From assembly GCF_004365355.1 (NCBI RefSeq), contig NZ_SODP01000001.1, positions 2,735,473-2,799,472 on the forward strand: a stretch of DNA of 64,000 nt, given 5' to 3'. The notes beneath the pieces are model-generated. The model was not told where the DNA came from and made no database searches. It worked only from the letters and a program-made list of their open reading frames with translations. Position 1 is the stretch's first letter. The number at the start of each line of letters is the position of its first letter. Both the position numbers and the translations under genes were made by a program. This document shows positions 8,932 through 16,906 of the stretch, piece by piece. Source of the DNA: Kribbella pratensis (GTDB taxonomy: Bacteria > Actinomycetota > Actinomycetes > Propionibacteriales > Kribbellaceae).

Positions 8932-9810
8932 CTAACGGGCGCGGCGGGTCAGCAGGCTGAGGACGAGGGAGAGCGGGGACCAGTCGGTGCGGCCTCGGCG
9001 GGTCAGGGCGTAGGCGCGCATCTGGGGTTCGGGGGTGCGGAGGCGGCGGAGGGAGATGCCGGTGGTTTTGGGGTAGGTGGCCGGCATGAGGGCTACGCCC
9101 AAGCCGGCGGTGATCATTTCCTGGACGAGTTGGAGGGTGTCGGCTCGTTGGGTGATGCGGGGTTCGAAGCCGGCGAGGGCGGCCAGGGTGCGGACTACGT
9201 GTTCGTCGGCGGTGTGGCGGGAGTTGACGATCCAGTCGCTGTCGGCGAAGGCGGCCAGTACGTCGGCCGTCGTACCGGTGGTGCGGCGGGAGCGGGACGG
9301 TACGGCGAGGCTCCAGGTGGACTCCCAGAGGGGTATGGATTCGAGCGCCCGGTCGACCGCCGCGGGTGCGAGGTTGTAGTCGTAGCTCAGCGCAAGGTCG
9401 ACCTGGTCCCGCTCCAACAGCGCGAGCGCCTCGGGTGGCTCCTGCTCCTGGATCTCCAGTCGCACGGCCGGCGGCAGTTGAGCTACGACGGGCAGCAAGC
9501 TGTCCCGGATGACGGTATGAAAGGCCGCCACCCGCACGGTCCCAGCAGGCTCGGCCGACGGATCGAGGTCGGCGCGCGCGGCCTCGTGCGCCGCGAGGAT
9601 GTCGACCGCGTGACCGGCCAGCCGCCGACCCGCCGGAGTGAGCCGCACGCGGCGACCGTCCGGCTCGATCAGCGGCGTCCCGACTTCCTTGGCCAGCGCC
9701 GCGATCTGCTGCGAGACCGTCGACGTCGTCACCCCGAGCGCGTCCGAGACCGCATGCATGGAACCCAGTCGCGACAGCGCGAGCAGGAGTTCGAGACGGC
9801 GTACGTCCAT
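8932..9810 (-). CDS. LysR family transcriptional regulator
   Basis: 292 aa. N-terminal winged helix ([20 protein letters not shown]...[14 protein letters not shown]) over residues 1-60 and a periplasmic-binding-like effector domain to the end. No clear Shine-Dalgarno precedes the ATG at 9810. It is divergent from the EamA exporter gene, the usual arrangement for a LysR regulator that controls its neighbour and itself; two inverted repeats fill the intergenic space. Effector unknown, probably the EamA substrate. Confidence 0.88.
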   Translation of the reverse strand: MDVRRLELLLALSRLGSMHAVSDALGVTTSTVSQQIAALAKEVGTPLIEPDGRRVRLTPAGRRLAGHAVDILAAHEAARADLDPSAEPAGTVRVAAFHTVIRDSLLPVVAQLPPAVRLEIQEQEPPEALALLERDQVDLALSYDYNLAPAAVDRALESIPLWESTWSLAVPSRSRRTTGTTADVLAAFADSDWIVNSRHTADEHVVRTLAALAGFEPRITQRADTLQLVQEMITAGLGVALMPATYPKTTGISLRRLRTPEPQMRAYALTRRGRTDWSPLSLVLSLLTRRAR

Positions 9811-9812
9811 TC

Positions 9813-9851
9813 ACACATCATGAACGATGTGTCCACGATTCTCACGTGGAC
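9813..9851. promoter_or_regulatory. Two inverted repeats, candidate LysR operators
   Basis: ACACATC-N6-GATGTGT (9813-9832, perfect 7-bp arms) is followed without a gap by GTCCAC-N9-GTGGAC (9831-9851, perfect 6-bp arms). They occupy the entire space between the LysR start and the EamA start. Confidence 0.5.
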
Positions 9852-9881
9852 GCGAATGAAATCGCGGGCTTCACTGGAGGC

Positions 9882-10751
9882 ATGCGCACACGAGACAGGC
9901 AGACCGGCGTAGCGTTCGCGGTTCTGTCGATGACGATGGTCCAGCTCGGACTGGCTGCCTCCGTCGGGCTCTTCGACCAGGTCGGACCGGAGGGCGCGGC
10001 CTGGCTGCGGCTCGCCTGCGCCGGCCTGATCGTCCTCGTGCTGTTCCGCCCGCGCCGCAGCTCGTTCGACCGCAACTCGTTCCTGGCCGCGGTCGGGCTC
10101 GGCATCGCGACCGCCGGTGTGACGTTGCTCTTCATGGCCGCCGCCGCCCGATTGCCACTCGGTACGGCGAGCGCGCTCGAGTTCCTCGGTCCGCTCTCGG
10201 TCGCAGTACTGCGAAGTCGCGGCCGGCTGATCTGGCCCGCGCTGGCGTTCGCCGGGGTCATGCTGCTGACCCAGCCCTGGCACGGTTCGGTCGACGGGCT
10301 GGGCGTCATGTTCGCACTGGGCGCCGCGGCGTGCTGGGCGGCGTACATCGTCCTCACGCAGCATGTCGGAGGGAACGTCACCGGCTTGCAAGGCATGGGC
10401 GTCTCGTTGCCCGTAGCCGCCGTCGTCGCCACCGCGGTCGCCGGGCCGAGCACGATCCCGGTCATGACGTGGCAGCTGGTCGTGATCGGCTTCGGGCTGG
10501 CGTTGCTGCTCCCGGTGATCCCGTTCAGCCTCGAGTACCTCGCCCTCCGCAAGCTCGATGCAGGAGTGTTCGGCACTCTGATGAGCCTCGAGCCGGCACT
10601 GGCCCTACTGGTCGGCTGGATCTTCCTGAGCCAGTCCCCCGGTCTCCTCCAGGCCGTCGGCATCGCCTGCGTGATCAGCGCCGGCATCGGCGCCGAACGA
10701 GCCGCGCGCCCTCAGGTGAAGGAGCTCGCCGGCGTAGTCGCCGGTCAGTGA
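9882..10751 (+). CDS. EamA (DMT) family exporter
   Basis: 289 aa with about ten hydrophobic segments and the internal duplication typical of EamA/RhaT drug-metabolite transporters (for example the segments at residues 10-30, 75-95, 125-145 and 230-275). Family members export amino acids, nucleobases or other small metabolites from the cytoplasm. The first ATG at 9882 has TGGAGG almost touching it; GTG 9846 is an alternative start but lies inside the operator region. Control by the divergent LysR is inferred. The gene ends before a strong bidirectional terminator. Confidence 0.8.
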   Translation: MRTRDRQTGVAFAVLSMTMVQLGLAASVGLFDQVGPEGAAWLRLACAGLIVLVLFRPRRSSFDRNSFLAAVGLGIATAGVTLLFMAAAARLPLGTASALEFLGPLSVAVLRSRGRLIWPALAFAGVMLLTQPWHGSVDGLGVMFALGAAACWAAYIVLTQHVGGNVTGLQGMGVSLPVAAVVATAVAGPSTIPVMTWQLVVIGFGLALLLPVIPFSLEYLALRKLDAGVFGTLMSLEPALALLVGWIFLSQSPGLLQAVGIACVISAGIGAERAARPQVKELAGVVAGQ

Positions 10752-10794
10752 CAGGTGTACGCCGCTCGACATCCACGCCGCACCTGACAACCGT

Positions 10795-10851
10795 CCTTGA
10801 GCACCCACCAACCACAACGTCCGCGGACGAACGGTTGGTGGGTGCTCAAGG
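10795..10851. terminator. Bidirectional terminator, 19-bp perfect stem
   Basis: CCTTGAGCACCCACCAACC (10795-10813) pairs perfectly with 10833-10851; the 19-nt loop itself contains the 12-bp palindrome CGTCCGCGGACG. It lies between the convergent EamA and NAD(P)-binding genes. Confidence 0.75.
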
Positions 10852-10869
10852 TGCGCTAGGGGCGGGTAG

Positions 10870-11556
10870 CTACGCGGCGTTCTCCGCAGCGGAGCGGAGC
10901 TGCGCTACCTCTTGGCCTTTGACGGTTTCGGGGTAGCGGGCAAGCATTTCGCGCAGTTCAGGTGCGGGGACGTTGGCGCCGAAGGGTTCGGTGCCTGGCT
11001 CGAGGCGCTTGCCCTCGGCAAGCGAACCGGCGAGGACGGGGTCGAAGCCGAGCGCGTCGACCAGCTGTGCGACCTCGGCCGCGTCGGCCGGCTCGCCCGC
11101 GATGGCGATCGCCTTGCGATCGGCCGCGCCTGCAGGGCGAGAGCCCTCGTCGAGGTCGTGATACCCCATGTGGTTGAAGGCCTTGACCACGCGTGAGTCG
11201 GGCAGGAAGTCCTGGACGAGCTCCGAGGACGACGTCCGTGGATCGGTCAGGTCGTCGCGGATGCCGTCGACCTCCCACCAGTAGTTCATGGCGTCGATGA
11301 CGAGCTTTCCGCGCAGCGCGTCGGCCGGGATGGTCTGGTACTTCCCGAGCGGCAGCGCCAGGATCACCACATCGGCCTCCGCCGCCGCCTCGGCAGCGGT
11401 CGTGGCCACGGCGCCCGGCGTGACGACCTCCACGATCAGCGCGATCTTGGACACGTCACCCGATCCCGCGATCAGCACGCGATACCCAGCGGCGATCGCG
11501 AGCCTGGCAAGGACGGTCCCGACCTTGCCAGCTCCCAGGATCCCGATCGTCGTCAC
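10870..11556 (-). CDS. NAD(P)-binding oxidoreductase, F420-dependent NADP reductase-like
   Basis: 228 aa. The N-terminal [11 protein letters not shown] Rossmann motif and the following L-P-L-G-K-Y and V-K-A-F-N-H segments belong to the NADP oxidoreductase / coenzyme F420-dependent family (Fno-like). Its ATG overlaps the stop of the LLM oxidoreductase by 4 bp, so the two are co-translated. LLM enzymes often use F420 or FMN, so this protein may regenerate the reduced cofactor; that is inference. A paralogue is at 47.7-48.3 kb. Confidence 0.75.
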   Translation of the reverse strand: MTTIGILGAGKVGTVLARLAIAAGYRVLIAGSGDVSKIALIVEVVTPGAVATTAAEAAAEADVVILALPLGKYQTIPADALRGKLVIDAMNYWWEVDGIRDDLTDPRTSSSELVQDFLPDSRVVKAFNHMGYHDLDEGSRPAGAADRKAIAIAGEPADAAEVAQLVDALGFDPVLAGSLAEGKRLEPGTEPFGANVPAPELREMLARYPETVKGQEVAQLRSAAENAA

Positions 11557-12599
11557 TTGGACTCCGCGAGCATGTCGCGCACCAGCGGGATCACCTTCGT
11601 GCCGTACAGCTCAACGGCCTTCAGCCGAGCGCTCACCGGCAACGGACCACCCGAGTAGATCAGGTCGAACCGCGAGACCCCGAGGGTCCCGACAGCATCG
11701 GCGATCCGGCGCGCGACGGTCTCCGGCGACCCGACGTACATCGATCCGTGCAGTACTTCGGACTCGAACTCGTCGCGCTTCAACGGCGGCCAGCCGCGCA
11801 GCGCACCGATCCGGTCCCGCATCACCTTGTACGGCGCGTAAAAGATCTCCTTCGCCTGCTCGTCCGTCTCCGCGACGAACCCCGGCGAGTGCATCCCGAC
11901 CGGATGCGCGACGGTCCCGAACTGCTCCGCCGCCCGCTTGTACAGATCCAGGTACGGCGCGAACCGGTCCGGCGCCCCGCCGATAATCGCGAGCATCAGC
12001 GGCAACCCGTAGTACGCCGTACGGACGACGGACTGCGGCGACCCGCCGACGCCGACCCAGGTGTGCAGCCGCCCGGACTCGGTCTTCGGATAGACGTCGG
12101 CGTTGTCGAGTGCGGCGCGAACCGTGCCCTCCCAGGTGACCGGCTTCTCGTCGAGCAACTGCACGAACAACTGCAGCTTCTCCTCGAACAGCTTGTCGTA
12201 GTCGGCCAGGTCGTACCCGAACAGCGGGAACGACTCCGTGAACGACCCACGCCCGAGGATCACCTCGGCCCGCCCGTTCGACAGCGCGTCGACGGTGGAG
12301 AACCGCTGGAACACCCGCACCGGGTCGTCCGAGCTCAGCACGGTGACACCCGAGCCGAGCTTCAGGTTCGAGGTCTTGGTCGCGATGCCGGCCAGCACAG
12401 TCTCCGGCGAGGAGATCGAGTACTCCGGCCGGTGGTGCTCACCGAGTGCGATCGCATTGACGCCGATCTGGTCGGCCAGGACTGCCTCCTCGACCACCTG
12501 CCGGATCGCCGCCGCATCCGTCACCGGCGCGCCGGTGTCGTCCACAGGGATGTCCCCGAAGGTGTCCAGCCCGAAATCCAGCGTGGCCAAATCGGCCAT
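11553..12599 (-). CDS. LLM class flavin-dependent oxidoreductase
   Basis: 348 aa TIM-barrel protein of the luciferase-like monooxygenase superfamily, with a conserved [10 protein letters not shown] near residue 55 and [13 protein letters not shown] in the middle, typical of the bacterial luciferase-like group that annotators call LLM class. It uses FMN or F420 and oxidises an unknown substrate. ATG 12599 with AGGAGA upstream is preferred to GTG 12623. First gene of a two-gene operon; a palindromic operator sits just behind its -10 box. Confidence 0.85.
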   Translation of the reverse strand: MADLATLDFGLDTFGDIPVDDTGAPVTDAAAIRQVVEEAVLADQIGVNAIALGEHHRPEYSISSPETVLAGIATKTSNLKLGSGVTVLSSDDPVRVFQRFSTVDALSNGRAEVILGRGSFTESFPLFGYDLADYDKLFEEKLQLFVQLLDEKPVTWEGTVRAALDNADVYPKTESGRLHTWVGVGGSPQSVVRTAYYGLPLMLAIIGGAPDRFAPYLDLYKRAAEQFGTVAHPVGMHSPGFVAETDEQAKEIFYAPYKVMRDRIGALRGWPPLKRDEFESEVLHGSMYVGSPETVARRIADAVGTLGVSRFDLIYSGGPLPVSARLKAVELYGTKVIPLVRDMLAESK

Positions 12600-12629
12600 G
12601 TCGCCACTCTCCTGTCCGCTCACCCGACA

Positions 12630-12650
12630 ATTCTAGGTTGACACGTCAAC
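12630..12650 (-). promoter_or_regulatory. -10 box plus palindromic operator of the LLM operon
   Basis: Minus-strand TAGAAT (12635-12630) is a good -10 element. Between it and a weak -35 lies GTTGAC-AC-GTCAAC (12637-12650), a perfect 6-bp inverted repeat. A repressor bound here would block the promoter; MarR or TetR type is likely, but no obvious regulator gene is adjacent. Confidence 0.5.
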
Positions 12651-12685
12651 ACCAGACCAGGGGGTGTTCATTCCCCAGGAGAGAG

Positions 12686-13048
12686 TCAGACCCAGTGCCG
12701 CAGCTTGTCCGGGTTCAGCACGATCCAGACCGCGGCCACCTTCGCGCCGGTCACCTTCAGGCTCACGACAGCGATGACCCGGCCGGCGGCACGCAACACG
12801 ACACCCGGCTGGCCGTTGACCGCCTCGACGGTGAGCGCCATCTCCGGATGTACGCCGAGCACCGCCGACACGCACTCCGCGACCTGCGCGATCCCCCGCA
12901 CCGGCCCCGGTGCGGTGAACACCTGCCCGCCGCCGTCGCTGACCGCGATCACCTCAGGCGCCAGCAGGCTCCGGATCGCGGCCGCACTGCCGGCCCGGCA
13001 CGCCATGGCGAACCGGTGTACGACGGCATGATCGCCCCGCTTGAACAC
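12686..13048 (-). CDS. SnoaL/NTF2-like protein resembling the ECF41 regulatory domain
   Basis: 120 aa. It begins with a helical H-R-F-A-M-A-C-R-A-G-S segment, then L-A-P-E-V-I-A-V-S-D-G-G-G, and ends with V-L-N-P-D-K-L. These elements, especially the SDGGG and NPDKL motifs, are those of the SnoaL-like domain fused to the C-terminus of ECF41 sigma factors. Here it is a free-standing protein 12 bp downstream of the sigma gene, so it is the last gene of that operon. Start GTG 13048 has GGAGG four nt ahead. It may modulate the sigma factor or bind the same small molecule; this is inference. Confidence 0.7.
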   Translation of the reverse strand: MFKRGDHAVVHRFAMACRAGSAAAIRSLLAPEVIAVSDGGGQVFTAPGPVRGIAQVAECVSAVLGVHPEMALTVEAVNGQPGVVLRAAGRVIAVVSLKVTGAKVAAVWIVLNPDKLRHWV

Positions 13049-13060
13049 ATCTCCTCCAGC

Positions 13061-13930
13061 TCAAGCGACGGCGGTGATCTTCGCCGGGTTCATCATCCAC
13101 AGCACCTCGTCGATGCCGTCGTCCGAGGCGATCACCGTGCACACCGCGAACACCACGCCGTCGCGCTCGAGCATCGCGACCGCGCGGCCGTTCGCCCGGC
13201 CGAACTCCACCGTGACGCCGGCCCAGAACCGCGAGTGGAACGCCCGGTGGTACTTCGCCACCCGCTCCCGCCCGACGACCGGGAACTTCGACGCGCGCGC
13301 CGCCCCGCCGCCGTCGGAGTAGCTGATCGCGTCCTTGGCCAGCAACTGCTCCAGCACCGCGAGATCACCCGACCGCGCCGCCTCGACGAAGGCCGAGAGC
13401 AACTTCTTCTGCTGGCTCCCGCTGACCTCGGTACGGCGTTCCGCGCGGATCCGCTTCCGCGCCCGGCTGACCAACTGCCGCACCGCCGGTTCGGTCGACT
13501 GCAGCATCGTGGCCAGCTCGTCGTACGGATAGTCGAACGCCTCGCGCAGGATGTACGCCGCCCGCTCGGTCGGCGACAGCCGCTCGAGCACGAGGAGGAC
13601 CGCGAAGCTCAAGGCCTCCCCGCGCTCGGCACCGAGGAACGGATCGGCGCTCGTGTCGACCGGCTCCGGCAGCCACGGCCCGATGTACGTCTCCCGCCGG
13701 GCACGCGCGGACTGGCTCGCGTTGATCGCGAGCCTGGTGACCGCCGTCGACAGGTACGCCACCGGGCTCTGGACCGTACCGCGGTCCGCGGCCTGCCAGC
13801 GCAGCCACACCTCCTGGACCAGGTCCTCGGCCTCGGTGTGGCTGCCCAGCATCCGGTACGCGATCCCCATCAGGCGGGGCCGCACCTCGTTGAAGACCGC
13901 GACCGCCCCGTCAAGCTCGTGGAGCTCCAT
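13061..13930 (-). CDS. sigJ: ECF41-type RNA polymerase sigma factor (SigJ-like)
   Basis: 289 aa. Region 2 (V-F-N-E-V-R-P-R-L-M-G-I-A-Y-R-M-L-G-S with E-D-L-V-Q-E-V-W-L-R-W) and region 4 (L-S-P-T-E-R-A-A-Y-I-L-R-E-A-F with V-R-Q-L-V-S-R-A-R) are followed by a fused SnoaL-like domain (D-A-I-S-Y-S-D-G-G-G, M-N-P-A-K-I) that identifies group ECF41, regulated by its own C-terminal domain instead of an anti-sigma factor. ATG 13930 with GAAGGG is preferred over 13975, which would overlap the preceding gene. Third gene in an operon with an SDR protein, the gene partnership known for ECF41. Its operon carries a perfect copy of the promoter motif, so autoregulation is likely. Confidence 0.88.
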   Translation of the reverse strand: MELHELDGAVAVFNEVRPRLMGIAYRMLGSHTEAEDLVQEVWLRWQAADRGTVQSPVAYLSTAVTRLAINASQSARARRETYIGPWLPEPVDTSADPFLGAERGEALSFAVLLVLERLSPTERAAYILREAFDYPYDELATMLQSTEPAVRQLVSRARKRIRAERRTEVSGSQQKKLLSAFVEAARSGDLAVLEQLLAKDAISYSDGGGAARASKFPVVGRERVAKYHRAFHSRFWAGVTVEFGRANGRAVAMLERDGVVFAVCTVIASDDGIDEVLWMMNPAKITAVA

Positions 13931-13943
13931 CGACACCCTTCTG

Positions 13944-14162
13944 TCAGTCCCCTGCTGGAGAATACGGTTGCTCATCGCCCTCCAGCGCCTGGATCGCGCC
14001 GCGCAGGCTGTTCAGATCGGCGGTCTCGGCCTGTGCCTCGTACGGGTCGAGCACCCAGTCAAGCTCATCATCGTCCGGAGGTGTGTCTGCCGCGTCCAGC
14101 TCGATGTCCGCGTCGACCTCGACCTCGAGCTCCCGCAACTCGTCGTTCGTACCCATCGTCAT
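13944..14162 (-). CDS. Small acidic protein in the sigJ operon
   Basis: 72 aa, very acidic (runs such as E-V-E-V-D-A-D-I-E-L-D and P-P-D-D-D-E-L-D-W), no signal peptide or membrane segment. Its ATG overlaps the stop of the SDR gene (ATGA), and it ends 13 bp before the sigma start, so it is translationally coupled on both sides. I do not recognise the family. Position and charge would fit a sigma-factor partner or a DNA/RNA-mimic, but nothing in the sequence proves a function. Confidence 0.55.
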   Translation of the reverse strand: MTMGTNDELRELEVEVDADIELDAADTPPDDDELDWVLDPYEAQAETADLNSLRGAIQALEGDEQPYSPAGD

Positions 14163-14914
14163 CGACCGGCCTGTGCGGCATACCACTCGTCGTAGTGCAG
14201 CTCGCCCAGAGTGGCGGGGCCGACCGGGACCAGGCTGCGCTCCTTCAGCTCAGCGCCGAAGTAGAGCGCGTGCGGGTCGGAGACGACCTCGCGGGTGTCG
14301 CCGCGCTGCGCCAGCGCCTTGCGGAAGAACTCGTCCATCCGGTACTCGTCCGGGCCGGCGATGTCGATCCGCGCGTTCAGCGGCTCGCCCACCGCGACCT
14401 TCGCGAGGTTCTTCGCCACGTCGTCACCGGCGATCGGCGCCCACGCGACCGGCGCGATGTGCACCTTGCCGTCGTCGCCGGTGCCCGAATCCGCGGTCGG
14501 CCCGACGAACTCGAAGAACTGCGTCGAGTGCACGAGGGAGTACGGCAGACCGGAGGCCTTGATCAGCTCCTCCTGGGCGATCTTCGCGGCGAAGTACGCG
14601 TTCTCCGGCATCCGCTCGGTGCCGACGATCGAGATGCCGACATGGTGCCGGACCCCGGCCGCGTCCTCGGCCTGCAGGACATTGCCGGTCGAGGTCTTGA
14701 AGAACTCCATCACCGGCCCGGCCTCGAACGACGGCGAGTTGGCCACGTCGATCACGACGTCGGTGCCCTTGAGCACCTCGGCCAGGCCCTCTCCGGTGAT
14801 GGTGTTGACACCGGTGCTCGGCGCGGCCGGCACCGCCTCGTGGCCGTGCTCGGTGAGCTTCGCCACCAGCTTCGTGCCGATCAGGCCGGTACCGCCGATG
14901 ATGACGATCTTCAT
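14159..14914 (-). CDS. NAD(P)H-binding SDR / NmrA-like protein
   Basis: 251 aa atypical short-chain dehydrogenase with an N-terminal I-I-G-G-T-G-L-I-G-T nucleotide-binding motif and an NmrA-like body without a clear YxxxK active site (Y-F-A-A-K near residue 103 is the best candidate). Such proteins act as NAD(P)H-dependent oxidoreductases or redox sensors. First gene of the operon SDR - small acidic protein - sigJ - SnoaL. ECF41 sigma factors are commonly linked to oxidoreductase/epimerase genes, and this gene has the clearest ECF41-type promoter in the window (TGTCACA-N16-TGTC). Confidence 0.78.
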   Translation of the reverse strand: MKIVIIGGTGLIGTKLVAKLTEHGHEAVPAAPSTGVNTITGEGLAEVLKGTDVVIDVANSPSFEAGPVMEFFKTSTGNVLQAEDAAGVRHHVGISIVGTERMPENAYFAAKIAQEELIKASGLPYSLVHSTQFFEFVGPTADSGTGDDGKVHIAPVAWAPIAGDDVAKNLAKVAVGEPLNARIDIAGPDEYRMDEFFRKALAQRGDTREVVSDPHALYFGAELKERSLVPVGPATLGELHYDEWYAAQAGR

Positions 14915-14965
14915 CGCAGATCCCCTTCGGTTGTCTTTCCGTGTCTTTGCGCTGTCATCAGGTAA

Positions 14966-14992
14966 GACAGGGCACCCACCGGGCTTGTGACA
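14966..14992 (-). promoter_or_regulatory. ECF41-type promoter of the SDR-sigJ operon
   Basis: Minus-strand TGTCACA (14992-14986), 16-nt spacer, TGTC (14969-14966). The -35 matches exactly what I recall for ECF41 (TGTCACA with CGTC as -10). It implies autoregulation of the sigma factor. Confidence 0.65.
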
Positions 14993-15018
14993 GTCACACC
15001 TGAGGCTTGTGTCCTGTC
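14992..15018 (+). promoter_or_regulatory. ECF41-type promoter of the LtrA-like gene
   Basis: AGTCACA (14992-14998), 16-nt spacer, TGTC (15015-15018). It shares one base with the divergent promoter; together the two -35 elements form the palindrome TGTGACAGTCACA. Confidence 0.6.
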
Positions 15019-15053
15019 TCACTGGTTGACGACGCCTGACGAAGGGACACCCC

Positions 15054-16298
15054 GTGCCGAACGCCACGGTCCGGATCCGCGTGCGGATGACCGCACGGCC
15101 GATCGACGAGCCGAACCGGGTCTCCAGCCAGCTGGAGCTGCTGTTCGACCTGACCTTCGTCGTCGCGGTGGCCGCGGTCACCGAGCAGTTCGCACGGACG
15201 ATCGCGGCCGGTCACGGCGGCGACGGCGTACTGCCGTTCCTGCAGGTGTTCTTCGCGATCTGGTGGGCCTGGATGAACTTCACCTGGTTCGCGTCGTCGT
15301 ACGACACCGACGACGTGACGTACCGGATCCTGACCATGGTGCAGATGGCCGGAGTGCTGCTGCTCGCGGCGGGCGTTCCGGCGGCCGCGGACCACGGCGA
15401 CTACGTGATGGTCACGACCGGCTACCTGGTCATGCGGCTCGGGCTGGTCTCGCTCTGGCTGCGGGCGGGCATCGAGGACCGGGCCTCACGCCGTACTGCG
15501 TTCCGCTACGCGTTCGGTATCGGGGCGTTGCAGGTGGGCTGGTTCGGGCGGCTGTATCTCGCCGACGCGGGCGCGTCCGACACCGTGCTGCTCATCGCAT
15601 TCATCATCCTCGCGATCCTCGAGCTATCGGTGCCGCTGTGGGCCGAGCGACCACGGGCCACGCACTGGCACCCCCACCACATCGCCGAGCGGTACGGGTT
15701 GTTCACGATCATCCTGCTCGGCGAGGCGGTCCTGGCCTCCTCCAACGCAGTACGGCGTGCTGTCGAGGAGACCGAGGTGAGTGCCGAGCTGATCGCGGTT
15801 GCCGCGTGCGGTCTGGTGATCCTGTTCGCGTTGTGGTGGCTGTACTTCCTGCGCCCGGCTGGCCCGCGGCTCGAGGAGCGCCGGGATCGCTCGTACCGCT
15901 GGGGCTACGGCCACTACGGCATCTTCGCGTCGCTCGCCGCGCTCGGCGCCGGCCTGGAGGTCGTCGTCGAGCAGACCAGCCACGACCTGCACATCTCTCC
16001 GACCGCCGCGAGCTACTCCGTCGCCGTGCCGGCCGCCTGCTTCGTTGCGCTCCTGTGGGGCGTGCACAGGATCATCTCCGAACCGTCCCGCATCCACCTC
16101 GGTACGTCGTTCGCCGGCGTGGTGGTCCTGCTGCTCCTGCCACTCGCGACCCCGCAGGTCGGCTCGGTGACCGACCTCGCTCTCATCGCGGTCACCTGTG
16201 TCGCCCTCGTCGCCGTTGCATCCTGGGACGAGATCGTCAAACAGTCAGGCGGGACAGGGGTTACAGGGTCTTCAGTGTCTTCAGCGTCGACCGGATGA
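15054..16298 (+). CDS. Low temperature requirement protein A (LtrA)-like membrane protein
   Basis: 414 aa, about eleven membrane spans. The N-terminal S-S-Q-L-E-L-L-F-D-L-T-F-V-V-A-V-A motif and the later H-P-H-H-I-A-E-R-Y-G-L-F-T-I-I-L-L-G-E-A are characteristic of the LtrA family, whose function remains unclear (linked to cold growth in Listeria). GTG start at 15054 with GAAGGGAC in front. Its end overlaps the convergent TetR gene by 38 bp. Divergent from the SDR-sigJ operon with a mirrored ECF41-type promoter, so probably part of the same response. Confidence 0.8.
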   Translation: MPNATVRIRVRMTARPIDEPNRVSSQLELLFDLTFVVAVAAVTEQFARTIAAGHGGDGVLPFLQVFFAIWWAWMNFTWFASSYDTDDVTYRILTMVQMAGVLLLAAGVPAAADHGDYVMVTTGYLVMRLGLVSLWLRAGIEDRASRRTAFRYAFGIGALQVGWFGRLYLADAGASDTVLLIAFIILAILELSVPLWAERPRATHWHPHHIAERYGLFTIILLGEAVLASSNAVRRAVEETEVSAELIAVAACGLVILFALWWLYFLRPAGPRLEERRDRSYRWGYGHYGIFASLAALGAGLEVVVEQTSHDLHISPTAASYSVAVPAACFVALLWGVHRIISEPSRIHLGTSFAGVVVLLLLPLATPQVGSVTDLALIAVTCVALVAVASWDEIVKQSGGTGVTGSSVSSASTG

Positions 16299-16818
16299 CG
16301 TCGGCGATCGGTTCGCCGTCCGGGGCGGAGATCCATCGCTCGAACGACACCCGGAACACCGCGACCCCGGTCTCGGCCGCGAGCGGCGCGACGTCGGCAG
16401 CCACCCCTCGCTCGAGCAGGCCCTTGGTGAGCGCGGACGTCAGCGCGGCCATCTTCATCAGTTCGCGCTCGCGCAGCTCGGGGGTCGCATTGATCAGGTC
16501 CTGACGGCGGCGTGAGTAGTCCCGGGGGATGTCGTCGAAGAACTCGGCCGACGCCAGGACGGCGGCCGCGACCGCCTCCATCGGCCCCGCGTCCGCCGGA
16601 GCATCGGCCAGCGCCTTCACCATCGACTGTTCGAGAAGCTCGGATCCGGCGAACAACACCTCGCGCTTGTCCGTGAAATGCCGGAAGAACGTGCGCGCGG
16701 TGACACCGGCCCGGTCGGCGATGTCGGCGACGGTCGTGCCGTCGAACCCGCGCTCGGCGTACAGCGCCATCGCCGCCTCACGCAGCCGCCCGGCGGCATC
16801 CGGTTCCCACCGTCCCAT
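16261..16818 (-). CDS. TetR family transcriptional regulator
   Basis: 185 aa. N-terminal helix-turn-helix (L-Y-A-E-R-G-F-D-G-T-T-V-A-D-I-A-D-R-A-G-V with R-T-F-F-R-H-F) and a helical ligand domain. Divergent from the SDR gene at 16907; the intergenic DNA contains two mirror-image 21-bp operators, so it very likely represses both itself and the SDR gene until an unknown ligand binds. Confidence 0.88.
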   Translation of the reverse strand: MGRWEPDAAGRLREAAMALYAERGFDGTTVADIADRAGVTARTFFRHFTDKREVLFAGSELLEQSMVKALADAPADAGPMEAVAAAVLASAEFFDDIPRDYSRRRQDLINATPELRERELMKMAALTSALTKGLLERGVAADVAPLAAETGVAVFRVSFERWISAPDGEPIADVIRSTLKTLKTL

Positions 16819-16832
16819 GGATCGATCCTAGC

Positions 16833-16853
16833 TGATGTCATTGACTGACATCA
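16833..16853. promoter_or_regulatory. TetR operator 1
   Basis: TGATGTCA-TTGAC-TGACATCA, perfect 8-bp arms around a 5-bp centre; its reverse complement is identical to operator 2. Lies 14 bp upstream of the TetR start. Confidence 0.75.
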
Positions 16854-16868
16854 GAAGGTGTAGCATCG

Positions 16869-16889
16869 TGATGTCAGTCAATGACATCA
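16869..16889. promoter_or_regulatory. TetR operator 2
   Basis: TGATGTCA-GTCAA-TGACATCA, exact reverse complement of operator 1, centre-to-centre distance 36 bp. Lies 17 bp upstream of the SDR start. Confidence 0.75.
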
Positions 16890-16906
16890 CTGAGAAGGGA
16901 TCTCGC

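Noticed and set aside
12638..14965. 775-codon plus-strand frame opposite the sigJ operon
   Set aside because: No domain or Shine-Dalgarno; the minus strand carries four coupled genes with family motifs.
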